The notes under the pieces were generated by a model. The model worked only from the letters and a program-made list of their open reading frames with translations. It did no database searches and was not told the DNA's origin. This document shows positions 16,944 to 24,570 of a stretch of DNA of 64,000 nucleotides, piece by piece (position 1 is the first letter of the stretch; each line of letters starts with the position of its first letter). Source of the stretch: Bacillota bacterium (GTDB taxonomy: Bacteria; Bacillota; Clostridia; Oscillospirales; Ruminococcaceae). The translations under genes were made by a program, and so were the position numbers. The stretch spans positions 18,785 through 82,784 of the forward strand of contig JAEWPV010000012.1 in NCBI GenBank assembly GCA_023460535.1, written 5' to 3'.

Positions 16944-17603
16944 ATGGCGGGATGGATTATCCTTGGGGTAGTGATTGTGCTTTTTTTGCTACTTATCACC
17001 CCAATACGCATCCGCTTAAAATACGATAAAGAGCTTTTTGTCGACGCGGGATATCTTTTTTTTCGGTATCAGATAATGCCCCAAAAAGAACCGAAGCACA
17101 AAAAAAACAAGAAGAAAAAGAGTGAGAAACAAGAAAAACAAGCAAAACAGCAAGAGCAGGCACTCGACCAAAAGAATCTGTTTGGCATTGTGTCATGGGT
17201 AAGGATTGCATCCGAGTCCGTTTCGCCTGTTCTCAAACGAATCCTCTCCAAAGGGCGAATAACCCGCTTGCAGCTCTATATGGATGTAGCAGGCAAAGAC
17301 CCCGCCGAAGCCGCCTTTGAGGCGGGAAGACTTAACGCGTATGTGTACGGACTGTACGGTCTGATTCACGAATCGTTTCGCTCGGTGTGCAAGCCGGATG
17401 TTATGATTTTGCCCGATTATTACGCGCAGGAAGGCGCTATCTTTTTTCGCGCTAACCTGCAGGTTAGTCTGGCTGCCGCCATTGCTGCGGCGGCGCGGTT
17501 CGGCGTTCGGCTGTTTGCGCATATGATGAAGCGAAAAAAGCAAGAGGCCGAAGCTTCTGTGCAGTCACCTCCTGCCAAAACACAGACGCCTGCGCCCAAT
17601 TAG
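16944..17603 (+). CDS. DUF2953 domain protein
   Basis: Protein of 219 residues with one N-terminal membrane segment (WIILGVVIVLFLLLITPIRI), a Lys/Gln-rich charged stretch (about residues 50-75) and a C-terminal domain with DAGRLNAYVYGLYGLIHESF-like sequence of the DUF2953 family. Members occur next to ytfJ in spore formers; the function is not established. AAAGGAGG lies 13 bases before the ATG, which is long; an in-frame ATC at 16938 would be at 7 bases and is a weaker candidate for an unusual start, as in three other genes here. Confidence 0.78.
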   Translation: MAGWIILGVVIVLFLLLITPIRIRLKYDKELFVDAGYLFFRYQIMPQKEPKHKKNKKKKSEKQEKQAKQQEQALDQKNLFGIVSWVRIASESVSPVLKRILSKGRITRLQLYMDVAGKDPAEAAFEAGRLNAYVYGLYGLIHESFRSVCKPDVMILPDYYAQEGAIFFRANLQVSLAAAIAAAARFGVRLFAHMMKRKKQEAEASVQSPPAKTQTPAPN

Positions 17604-17687
17604 TATTTTCTGCCTGTAAAATGGCATTATATAGCTAATAATCATAATGAAAAGCCGCACCCTGCGGCGGGAATGGAGCTGGCAACA

Positions 17688-18101
17688 ATGAGCGAACATC
17701 CGATTAAAGGTCTGATGGACACCACCATTCAGAAGATTAAGGATATGGTGGACGGCAATACCATCATCGGCGACCCCATAACCACCCCGGAGGGAACGGT
17801 GATTATCCCCGTTTCCAAGGTGCACCTCGGCTTTGCGTCGGGTGGGTCCGATTTTGGCGGAAAAAACTCCGACAAGGATCGCTTCGGCGGCGGCGCGGGA
17901 GCGGGACTAACTGTTAGCCCCGTCGCGTTTTTGGTGTTGTCGGGCGGTAACGTGCGCCTGATACAGCTTGCCGAAAAGAACAACACCGCCGACCGCGCCA
18001 TCAATCTCGTACCCGAGGTGATGGATAAGATCACCGAGCTGGCGGCGCTGTTCGCCGCGAAAAAGGATAAGGAGACCGAGCCGCAGGACGCGCAGCAGTA
18101 G
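17688..18101 (+). CDS. ytfJ: YtfJ/GerW family sporulation protein
   Basis: Protein of 137 residues matching the GerW/YtfJ family, which in Bacillus is a forespore protein involved in germination. Key stretch: DTTIQKIKDMVDGNTIIGDPITTPEGTVIIPVSKV, followed by a Gly-rich segment (FGGGAGAGLTVSPVAFLVL). The tail is charged. The ATG at 17688 lies 9 bases after GGAG; an ATG five codons upstream has no usable site. Its position after a DUF2953 gene and before a D,D-carboxypeptidase is the usual clostridial arrangement and supports a sporulating lineage. Confidence 0.9.
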   Translation: MSEHPIKGLMDTTIQKIKDMVDGNTIIGDPITTPEGTVIIPVSKVHLGFASGGSDFGGKNSDKDRFGGGAGAGLTVSPVAFLVLSGGNVRLIQLAEKNNTADRAINLVPEVMDKITELAALFAAKKDKETEPQDAQQ

Positions 18102-18205
18102 TGCCTGCCGCAAACGTCATCCCTGTTCCCAGCGCATGAACAAGGGCATAAACGCATATACTCCTACTGTTATTGCTAGGCGGTAGGAAAGGCTGGGGAA
18201 ACGGT

Positions 18206-19336
18206 ATGCTCAAACAGGCGGCGGCCGCCGTAATGGCGGCGTTGATGGTTACGGCTGTGCAAACAGCACCGTCCGTACCACCCGAACTCTCCGCAAAGTC
18301 CGCGGTGCTTATCGAGGCGGAGACGCGGCGCGTAATCTATCAATCCAATGCGCAGGAACAGCTGCCTATGGCAAGCACCACAAAGATTATGACCGCACTC
18401 CTTGCGCTCGAGCATCCCGCGCAGGAAAAGGAGTTTGAGGTGGACGCCGCCGCCATCCATGTCGAAGGCTCCTCCATGGGGTTGCAGGAGGGCGACACGG
18501 CAACGATGTATGCGCTTGCGTGCGGCATGCTGCTCTCGTCGGGCAACGACGCGGCGAATGCCGCTGCTGTTGCGATGTGCGGCAGTATATCGGGCTTTGT
18601 TCTGCGCATGAACGAGCGGGCAGAACAGCTCGGGCTTGAAAACACCCGTTTTGCAAACCCTTCTGGGCTAGACGCCGAGGGGCACTACTCCACCGCGTAC
18701 GATCTGGCATGTCTGGCGGCATTTGCACTGGAAAACGAACGGTTTGCGGCCATCTGCAGCCAAAGCAATATGCGAGTACGATACGGCAACCCGCCCTATG
18801 ACCGTTGGTTGGATAACCACAACCGTCTGGTAGACAGCTACGAGGGCTGTATCGGGGTTAAAACCGGATTTACTAAAAAGGCACGACGTTGTCTGGTGTC
18901 CGCAGCCGAGCGGGACGGCGTGCGCTTAATCTGTGTCACGCTCAACGATCCGGACGACTGGCGCGACCACGCCGCGCTGTTTGATTACGGTTTTAAACAA
19001 TATAAAAGCATAAGCCTAGATACCCAGCTGGATGGTGCGGTGGTTCCTGTTGCGGGCGGCGATACCATCCGGTTGCCCGTTGCCACCACGGAACAAGCGA
19101 ATGCGGTGTTGTCCGAAAGCGAACTAAAAAACCTTGAGCGCCGCATCCTTGCCCCGCCAATCCTGTTTGCGCCGGTTACAAAAGGGCAGGTGGTCGGCAG
19201 TGTGGAGTACATCACCGATGGAATAACGGTTAAGACCCTACCGCTATATGCGGCACAGGATATTAAATATAAGGAAAACCCGACTCTTTGGGCGCGTATT
19301 GCACGGATGTTTGGCTCCACTGGCGAAGCAACTTAA
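18206..19336 (+). CDS. D-alanyl-D-alanine carboxypeptidase (DacF/DacB-like)
   Basis: Penicillin-binding enzyme of class S11 that trims the terminal D-Ala from peptidoglycan peptides. It has 376 residues with an N-terminal signal peptide (AAAAVMAALMVTAVQTAPS). Catalytic motifs are present: S57-T-T-K60 within MASTTKIM, SGN within LLSSGNDAANAAA, and KTG within GVKTGFT. A C-terminal beta-rich domain follows, with a hydrophobic/amphipathic end (WARIARMFG). The ATG at 18206 follows GGGG by 7 bases; the frame opens upstream at a TTG with no site. Its place after ytfJ favours a DacF-like sporulation role, which is inferred. Confidence 0.92.
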   Translation: MLKQAAAAVMAALMVTAVQTAPSVPPELSAKSAVLIEAETRRVIYQSNAQEQLPMASTTKIMTALLALEHPAQEKEFEVDAAAIHVEGSSMGLQEGDTATMYALACGMLLSSGNDAANAAAVAMCGSISGFVLRMNERAEQLGLENTRFANPSGLDAEGHYSTAYDLACLAAFALENERFAAICSQSNMRVRYGNPPYDRWLDNHNRLVDSYEGCIGVKTGFTKKARRCLVSAAERDGVRLICVTLNDPDDWRDHAALFDYGFKQYKSISLDTQLDGAVVPVAGGDTIRLPVATTEQANAVLSESELKNLERRILAPPILFAPVTKGQVVGSVEYITDGITVKTLPLYAAQDIKYKENPTLWARIARMFGSTGEAT

Positions 19337-19412
19337 GTGATGTCCAAACAACTTCGAGTAAAAGCTGGAATGATTGCTTTTGCAAAGAGGTTCCGCCGAC
19401 AATAACTATATA
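19332..19412 (+). repeat. Copy 1 of a short structured repeat
   Basis: Starting at TTAAG, this ~80-base stretch matches the one at 39184-39265. Shared pieces in order are GTCCAAACAA, TCGAGTAAAAGCT, GCTTTT, AAGA and GACA. GTAAAAGC pairs with GCTTTTGC (one T-G wobble) around a 10-base loop, and GTC/GAC close the outside. It begins at the dacF stop codon, between dacF and rluB. An overlapping 21-codon frame (19340-19405, MSKQLRVKAG...) lacks a ribosome site. Confidence 0.6.
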
Positions 19413-19460
19413 TCGGTTGTTGCGCCCCAAAGGCGTTATTTTGAAAGGAACAAGAACAAC

Positions 19461-20378
19461 ATGGCTGTACAAAACGGGGATCGGATTCAAAAGGTTATGT
19501 CCGACATGGGCGTTGCCTCGCGCAGAAAGTCGGAGGAATATATCAGGCAGGGTAGGGTGCTGGTCAACGGCAGAAAGGCCGAGATCGGTATGAGCGTGAA
19601 CCCCAAAAAAGATATCATCACGCTGGACGGGGAACGCATTGACGCCCCGGAGGGCGGCAAAAAATACTATATTGCCATGTACAAGCCCCGCGGCTATGTC
19701 ACCACCATGAACGATGAACTGGGGCGAAAGACTATCGTCGACCTGCTCGCAGACCTTCCCGTACGGGTTTACCCTGTAGGAAGGCTGGACAAGCAGAGCG
19801 AGGGCTTGCTGTTACTGACAAACGACGGCGCGTTCGCAAACATGCTGACGCATCCGAGCCACGAGGTCACTAAGGTGTACCGGGTTACGGTGGAGGGTAT
19901 CGCAAGCGAGGAGCAGCTGATACAGCTTGCCGAGGGCGTAGTCATTGACGGAAAAAAGACGCTGCCCGCCCAGGCGAAGGTAATTACCACCGGCGAGGGA
20001 CGCACGGTAATTGAGATGATTATCCGAGAAGGCCGCAACCGCCAGATACGCAAGATGTGCGAGGCGGTAAACCTTGTGGTAAAGCGTCTGCGCCGTACCA
20101 TGATAGGACCTGTGAAGCTCTCGATGCTGGCACCCGGCGATTACCGTGAGCTGACGCCCGCGGAGCTGTCCGCACTTCGTTCCATGGCTTCAAAGAGCCA
20201 GCGCAAGGACGCGCACGAAAAGGCGAAGGAAACCGCGAAGGGAAAAAGGATCCTGACCCGCGGCATACGCCCCCGGGGTGAAGGCGCGCGGCGCAGTGAC
20301 GCAAAGCCCCGCGGCGAGGGAACTCGCTACGGTGACGCAAAACCCCGCCGCAAAACGGACGCACCGCGCGGCAAATAG
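19461..20378 (+). CDS. rluB: 23S rRNA pseudouridine synthase, RluB family
   Basis: Converts a uridine of 23S rRNA (U2605 in E. coli for RluB) to pseudouridine. An N-terminal S4 RNA-binding domain (RIQKVMSDMGVASRRKSEEYIRQGRVLVNG) is followed by the catalytic domain with the aspartate motif GRLDKQSEGLLLLTNDG and the REGRNRQIRKMCEA motif. It has 305 residues. The last ~60 residues are a Lys/Arg-rich tail with a repeated PRGEG...DAKPR unit, longer than usual. The ATG at 19461 follows AAAGGA by 11 bases; the frame upstream does not match the family. Confidence 0.93.
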   Translation: MAVQNGDRIQKVMSDMGVASRRKSEEYIRQGRVLVNGRKAEIGMSVNPKKDIITLDGERIDAPEGGKKYYIAMYKPRGYVTTMNDELGRKTIVDLLADLPVRVYPVGRLDKQSEGLLLLTNDGAFANMLTHPSHEVTKVYRVTVEGIASEEQLIQLAEGVVIDGKKTLPAQAKVITTGEGRTVIEMIIREGRNRQIRKMCEAVNLVVKRLRRTMIGPVKLSMLAPGDYRELTPAELSALRSMASKSQRKDAHEKAKETAKGKRILTRGIRPRGEGARRSDAKPRGEGTRYGDAKPRRKTDAPRGK

Positions 20379-20476
20379 AGAAAAACCGGCCTTGACAATG
20401 AAGTCCAGACGGCTTTGTTGCCAAGGCTTGCCTATGTCAAAATCAAATTATAAGCAATATAAGCGAGGGACAAACA

Positions 20477-20863
20477 ATGGTAGAATTTTTACCCTGCCGC
20501 GATACAGAGCAGATTAAGGCAATGTGCGGCGAAGCTAATATCGCATACGCCCCCCAGATACACGCCTATACGGCGGTGCAGGACGATAGCCAGATCGGCT
20601 TTGCCCTGTTTTTGCTGGAGCCGGAGCGTGTTTATATTCTGCATATCCCAAACGACGATTATTTAGCCGATGTTTTGGTGCGCAGTGCGATGAACAGCGC
20701 CCTTTTGCGCGGAGTGGAAACGGTTAATTTTTCCCGCTCAAACAATAAAGAACTGATAGAGGTGCTTAAATTTGTAACTGGCGACATTAATCTGGATGTT
20801 CCGATAAAAAACTTTATCCACGACTGCAAAAATTGCGCAAATTCTCAAGGAAAGCCTTGTTGA
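20477..20863 (+). CDS. Small GNAT-like protein
   Basis: Protein of 128 residues that looks like a minimal acetyltransferase fold: a central strand pair (IGFALFLLEPERVYILHIP), a helix (LADVLVRSAMNSALLRGVETVNFS) and a C-terminal IPIKNFIHDCKNC-like end with two cysteines. The acetyl-CoA loop RxxGxG/A is not evident, so activity is doubtful. The ATG follows GAGGGA by 7 bases. It lies between rluB and the carboxyltransferase genes, whose promoter overlaps its stop codon. I do not assign a function. Confidence 0.6.
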   Translation: MVEFLPCRDTEQIKAMCGEANIAYAPQIHAYTAVQDDSQIGFALFLLEPERVYILHIPNDDYLADVLVRSAMNSALLRGVETVNFSRSNNKELIEVLKFVTGDINLDVPIKNFIHDCKNCANSQGKPC

Positions 20864-20885
20864 AACAGGCGAAATAGTGTATACT
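20857..20885 (+). promoter_or_regulatory. Possible promoter for carboxyltransferase cluster
   Basis: TTGTTG (20857-20862), 17-base spacer, TATACT (20880-20885), overlapping the end of the preceding gene and about 100 bases before the carboxyltransferase start. Confidence 0.5.
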
Positions 20886-20987
20886 TAATTTGATTACGCA
20901 AAAGTTGAATCGTTAAATTTTTGTCGCAGTTGACGGTCAGTCTCAGCCAGCCGTCCTCATACTAGACATGGAAACGGAGGAAAAAAG

Positions 20988-22367
20988 ATGAGTCCTGCAA
21001 ACAAGTTGGAACGTTTAACACAAAACCTATCGCAGATCGATCCTGCATCCGCTGCACGGGTGCGTCTTGCAAAGCTATTTGACGAGGGAACCTTTGTTGA
21101 AATAGACGCTTTTGCAATGGCTATGGGTAACGCGGGTGCCGCTGTAATCGGCTATGGCACGGTTGATGGCAGCACGGTGTTCGCATTTGCTCAGGACAGT
21201 GGCTCCGCGTCGGGCGCGGTGGATAAGGTGCATGCCCAAAAGATCAAAAAGGTCTATTCCCTCGCAACCAAAACAGGTGCACCCGTGGTGGGAATCTATG
21301 ATTCCAACGGTGCAAGCCTTGCAAGCCCCGCCGATACTTTGGCGGCATACGGCGAGCTGCTTGCGCTTTCCAACAACATCTCTGGCGTGGTGCCTCAGCT
21401 TTCCGTGGTGCTTGGTCCCTGCGTGGGCAGCGCCGCTCTGATTGCACTGGGTGCCGATTTTGTCATCGCAAGCGAAGCGGCCGAGCTCTCTTTGGGTGTT
21501 CCCGCCGAGGGCAGCTCTAAGATCGCAGCCGAAACCGGCGTTGTGCATATCCTTACCAAGGATGAGGACCAAGCGATTGCTTCTGCAAAGAAGCTGCTTG
21601 CCCTTTTGCCCTCAAACAACCTGTGCGAGGCGCCCGCATGGGATTACGCCGAAACAGCAGGCGCGCAGAACGTACTCGCGGCAGCAGGTGAAAACCCCTG
21701 CGGCAGCGACATCGCCGAGGTAGTAAAGAGCATTGCCGATGACGCAAGCGTTCTGGAACTGCAGAGCGAGTTCGGTAAGGGTTGCTACGCGGCACTTGCC
21801 ACCGTTGGTGGTCAGGTTGTGGGTGTTGCCGCTGCGTTTGGCGCTCTGGCGGCCGACGAGTGTGCAAAGCTTGCGCGCTTAGTCAGCATCTGCGACGCGT
21901 TTTCCATTCCGGTTATCACACTCGTCAACACCTCCGGCTTTGATTCCTCTGCGCTCGGCGCACGGGATGCCGCAAAGCTTGCCCATGTTTATGCCGAGGC
22001 AACCACCGCTAAGGTATCGGTTGTTGCGGGCAAGGCATACGGCGGCGCATATATCGCGCTTGCAGGCAAGGGCGCAAACGCCGACATGACGTTTGCATGG
22101 CCGGGCGCAGTCATCTCCCCCCTTAAGCCCGAAACGGCTGTTGCATTCTTGTACAGCGACCGCATTACCGCAGACAAAACCCGCGAAGCGGTGGAAGCCG
22201 AGTACAAGGATAACGAGGCAAGCCCCTTTGCATACGCCGCAAGCGGACAGCTTGACGCGGTGATTAACCCTGTCGATACCAGAGCAAAGGTTATCTCGGC
22301 GCTTGATATGCTGTCGGGCAAACGGGTTGCTACCCTGCCCAAGAAGCACAGCAACATGCCGCTTTAA
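20988..22367 (+). CDS. Acyl-CoA carboxyltransferase subunit (MmdA / 12S-like)
   Basis: Biotin-dependent carboxyltransferase of the crotonase superfamily, 459 residues, with both half-domains: the first includes VIGYGTVDGSTVFAFAQD, HAQKIKKVYSLATKTGAPVVGIYDSNGA and SGVVPQLSVVLGPCVGSAALIALG; the second includes ARLVSICDAFSIPVITLVNTSGF and KVSVVAGKAYGGAYIALAGKG. Usual MmdA/PccB/12S proteins are ~510-520 residues; this one lacks much of the N-terminal segment. It heads a cluster with a biotin carrier and an OadA-type subunit, so it probably moves CO2 between an acyl-CoA and biotin. The acyl-CoA is unknown. The start follows GGAGG by 7 bases. Confidence 0.82.
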   Translation: MSPANKLERLTQNLSQIDPASAARVRLAKLFDEGTFVEIDAFAMAMGNAGAAVIGYGTVDGSTVFAFAQDSGSASGAVDKVHAQKIKKVYSLATKTGAPVVGIYDSNGASLASPADTLAAYGELLALSNNISGVVPQLSVVLGPCVGSAALIALGADFVIASEAAELSLGVPAEGSSKIAAETGVVHILTKDEDQAIASAKKLLALLPSNNLCEAPAWDYAETAGAQNVLAAAGENPCGSDIAEVVKSIADDASVLELQSEFGKGCYAALATVGGQVVGVAAAFGALAADECAKLARLVSICDAFSIPVITLVNTSGFDSSALGARDAAKLAHVYAEATTAKVSVVAGKAYGGAYIALAGKGANADMTFAWPGAVISPLKPETAVAFLYSDRITADKTREAVEAEYKDNEASPFAYAASGQLDAVINPVDTRAKVISALDMLSGKRVATLPKKHSNMPL

Positions 22368-22486
22368 TGAACGAATGATTACCGTGCCGCGCAATGCGCA
22401 CGGGTAGATAGAACTGTCACACCGCCGTAACGCCGTGCAGCGGTTGACAATCAATGCAACACGGCAAAAGAAAGGATGAAACACAG

Positions 22487-22876
22487 ATGAAAAGGTTTAA
22501 CATAACCGTTAACGGCAAGGCTTATGATGTTGTGGTAGACGAAGTAAACGGCGCGGTTCCAGCCGCAGCGGCACCTGCCGCAGCCCCTGCTCCCGCACCG
22601 GCAGCAGCGCCTGCTCCTGCAGCTGCACCCGCTCCCGCAGCGGCTCCTGCCGCAGCAGCCGGCTCCACCACAGTAAACGCTCCCATGCCCGGCACCATCC
22701 TTGATGTGAAGGTTAAAGCGGGCGACACCATTAAAGAGGGCGATGTAGTGGTTATCCTTGAGGCGATGAAGATGGAAAACGAAATCATGTCTCCCGTTTC
22801 GGGCACCGTGGCATCCGTAAACGTAACCAAGGGTCAGGCTGTTAACACCAGCGACCTGATTGCCACCATTTCGTAA
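22487..22876 (+). CDS. Biotin carboxyl carrier protein
   Basis: Carrier of 129 residues whose C-terminal biotinyl domain contains the biotinylation lysine in EAMKMENEI. It starts MKRFNITVNGKAYDVVVDEV, typical of the 1.3S/OadA-carrier group, then has an Ala/Pro linker of about 45 residues that lets the domain swing between active sites. The ATG follows AAAGGATG. It lies between an acyl-CoA carboxyltransferase and a keto-acid carboxyltransferase, and should shuttle carboxybiotin between them. A ligase (BirA) is not in the window. Confidence 0.93.
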   Translation: MKRFNITVNGKAYDVVVDEVNGAVPAAAAPAAAPAPAPAAAPAPAAAPAPAAAPAAAAGSTTVNAPMPGTILDVKVKAGDTIKEGDVVVILEAMKMENEIMSPVSGTVASVNVTKGQAVNTSDLIATIS

Positions 22877-22929
22877 CGGAACAATCTGTACACGCTACTA
22901 ACTATCGAGGAAAGAGGGGTGCCTATTAT

Positions 22930-24330
22930 ATGGCTCAAGTTAAGATAACAGAAACCGTCCTGCGTGACGCGCACCAGTCACTGATTGCCACCCGCATGAC
23001 GCTCGACGAGATGGAACCCATCCTGTCGGCGATGGATGAGGTCGGCTACCATTCCGTTGAGGCATGGGGCGGCGCGACCTTTGATTCCTGCCTGCGCTTT
23101 TTAAACGAAGACCCGTGGGAGAGACTGCGCGTCATTAAAAAGCACATGCCCAAAACAAAGATTCAGATGCTGTTCCGCGGGCAGAATATGCTCGGCTACC
23201 GTCATTATGCGGATGATGTGGTAGACTACTTCGTAAAGAAGATGGTGGATAACGGCATCGACATCCTGCGTATCTTCGATGCGCTCAACGATATCCGCAA
23301 TCTCGAAACCTCCATCAAGGCGGCTAAAAAGGTTGGCGCGCACGTTCAGGGTGCCATCTCCTACACCACCAGCGAGGTTCACACCATCGACTACTTTGTA
23401 AACTACGCCAAACAGCTCGAGAGCGTTGGTGCCGACTCCATCTGCATCAAGGACATGGCGGCGCTGATTACCCCCTATGCCGCAGAGCAGCTGGTTACCG
23501 CACTCAAGAAGAACGTAAAGGTTCCGATTCAGATGCACACCCACTACACCTCCGGTCTTGCGTCGATGGTTATGATAAAGTCCATCGAGGCGGGCGTGGA
23601 TGTAATTGATACCGCGGCTTCTCCGCTTGCGCTGGGTACCTCCCATGCACCCACCGAGTCGATGGTTGCCGCCCTTCAGGGCACACCGTATGACACCGGT
23701 CTTGACCTAAAGAAGCTTGACGTCGTGCGCGCGCACTTTGCTAAGCTGCGCGATAAGTATCTGGCAAACGGTCTTCTCGACCCCAAAATGCTGGGCGTTG
23801 ACGCAAACACGCTAATCTATCAGGTGCCGGGCGGAATGCTCTCCAACCTCAACTCGCAGCTTAAGCAAGCAGGCAAAATCGACCTGTTTGAAGAGGTGCT
23901 TGCCGAGGTTCCCAGAGTGCGTCAAGATTCGGGAATGCCTCCGCTGGTTACCCCCACCTCGCAGATCGTCGGCACACAGGCAGTGTTCAACGTGCTAAAC
24001 GGCGAGCGTTACAAGATGGTTACCAAGGAGTTCAAGGGCATGGTACGCGGCGAGTACGGTAAGACCCCGCTGCCCATCGATCCCGCGTTCCGTAAGAAGA
24101 TTATCGGTGACGAAGAGCCGATCGACTGCCGTCCCGCCGACCTGCTTGCAGACGAGCTGGATAAGCTGCGCGCCGAGATTCCCCCCGCGCTGCTCGAGCA
24201 GGAAGAGGATGTGCTCAGCTACGCACAGTTTGGTCAGGTCGCTATCAAGTTTTTTGAGCAGCGCGCCGCGGCCAAATACGGTGTGGATGCAAAGCACGCC
24301 GATGCAAAGACTGCCGTACATCCCGTATAA
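22930..24330 (+). CDS. Oxaloacetate decarboxylase alpha / transcarboxylase 5S-type subunit
   Basis: Keto-acid carboxyltransferase of the pyruvate carboxylase B family, catalysing oxaloacetate + biotin <-> pyruvate + carboxybiotin. It has 466 residues. The TIM barrel opens ITETVLRDAHQSLIATRM with metal-binding Asp, and includes GGATFDSCLRFLNEDPWERLR, MLFRGQN, FDALND, the carbamylatable Lys in SICIKDMAALITP, and the metal histidines in MHTHYTSG. A conserved C-terminal domain follows, but there is no fused biotinyl domain, as in 5S of transcarboxylase. A terminator follows, so the three-gene cluster is complete. Confidence 0.9.
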   Translation: MAQVKITETVLRDAHQSLIATRMTLDEMEPILSAMDEVGYHSVEAWGGATFDSCLRFLNEDPWERLRVIKKHMPKTKIQMLFRGQNMLGYRHYADDVVDYFVKKMVDNGIDILRIFDALNDIRNLETSIKAAKKVGAHVQGAISYTTSEVHTIDYFVNYAKQLESVGADSICIKDMAALITPYAAEQLVTALKKNVKVPIQMHTHYTSGLASMVMIKSIEAGVDVIDTAASPLALGTSHAPTESMVAALQGTPYDTGLDLKKLDVVRAHFAKLRDKYLANGLLDPKMLGVDANTLIYQVPGGMLSNLNSQLKQAGKIDLFEEVLAEVPRVRQDSGMPPLVTPTSQIVGTQAVFNVLNGERYKMVTKEFKGMVRGEYGKTPLPIDPAFRKKIIGDEEPIDCRPADLLADELDKLRAEIPPALLEQEEDVLSYAQFGQVAIKFFEQRAAAKYGVDAKHADAKTAVHPV

Positions 24331-24356
24331 GCAGCAGTTGCAGATATTGTAATTCT

Positions 24357-24397
24357 AAGAGCAGGGCAGACGATGCCCTGCTCTTTCGTCGTTTTTG
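24357..24397 (+). terminator. Intrinsic terminator after carboxyltransferase cluster
   Basis: A 12-base stem AAGAGCAGGGCA / TGCCCTGCTCTT with a 5-base loop, followed by a T-rich run (TTTCGTCGTTTTT). Confidence 0.88.
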
Positions 24398-24399
24398 GG

Positions 24400-24429
24400 T
24401 TGACAACAGCACTGAAATGATAGTAAAAT
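24400..24429 (+). promoter_or_regulatory. Promoter for yicC-remA-gmk-rpoZ operon
   Basis: TTGACA (24400-24405), 18-base spacer, TAAAAT (24424-24429), directly after the terminator of the preceding cluster. The leader to the yicC start is about 135 bases. Confidence 0.7.
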
Positions 24430-24570
24430 ATAGGGTAGTAGCTTGATGCAAATTGCACAAGGTCAGTATAAATCAAAAGGGGCGCACAGCCCCTTTGCCA
24501 CATATCAATTCGGTTTGATGTCCGCTTGTTTGGGCATTTAACCCCAATAAGAAAGGACATGGACGATAAC

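Noticed and set aside
21879..22484. 201-codon minus-strand frame over the carboxyltransferase gene
   Set aside because: Overlaps a well-supported gene and has no recognisable domain.
22560..22680. Repeat region or CRISPR-like array in the biotin carrier gene
   Set aside because: The repetition is Ala/Pro codons of the flexible linker, not spaced repeats.
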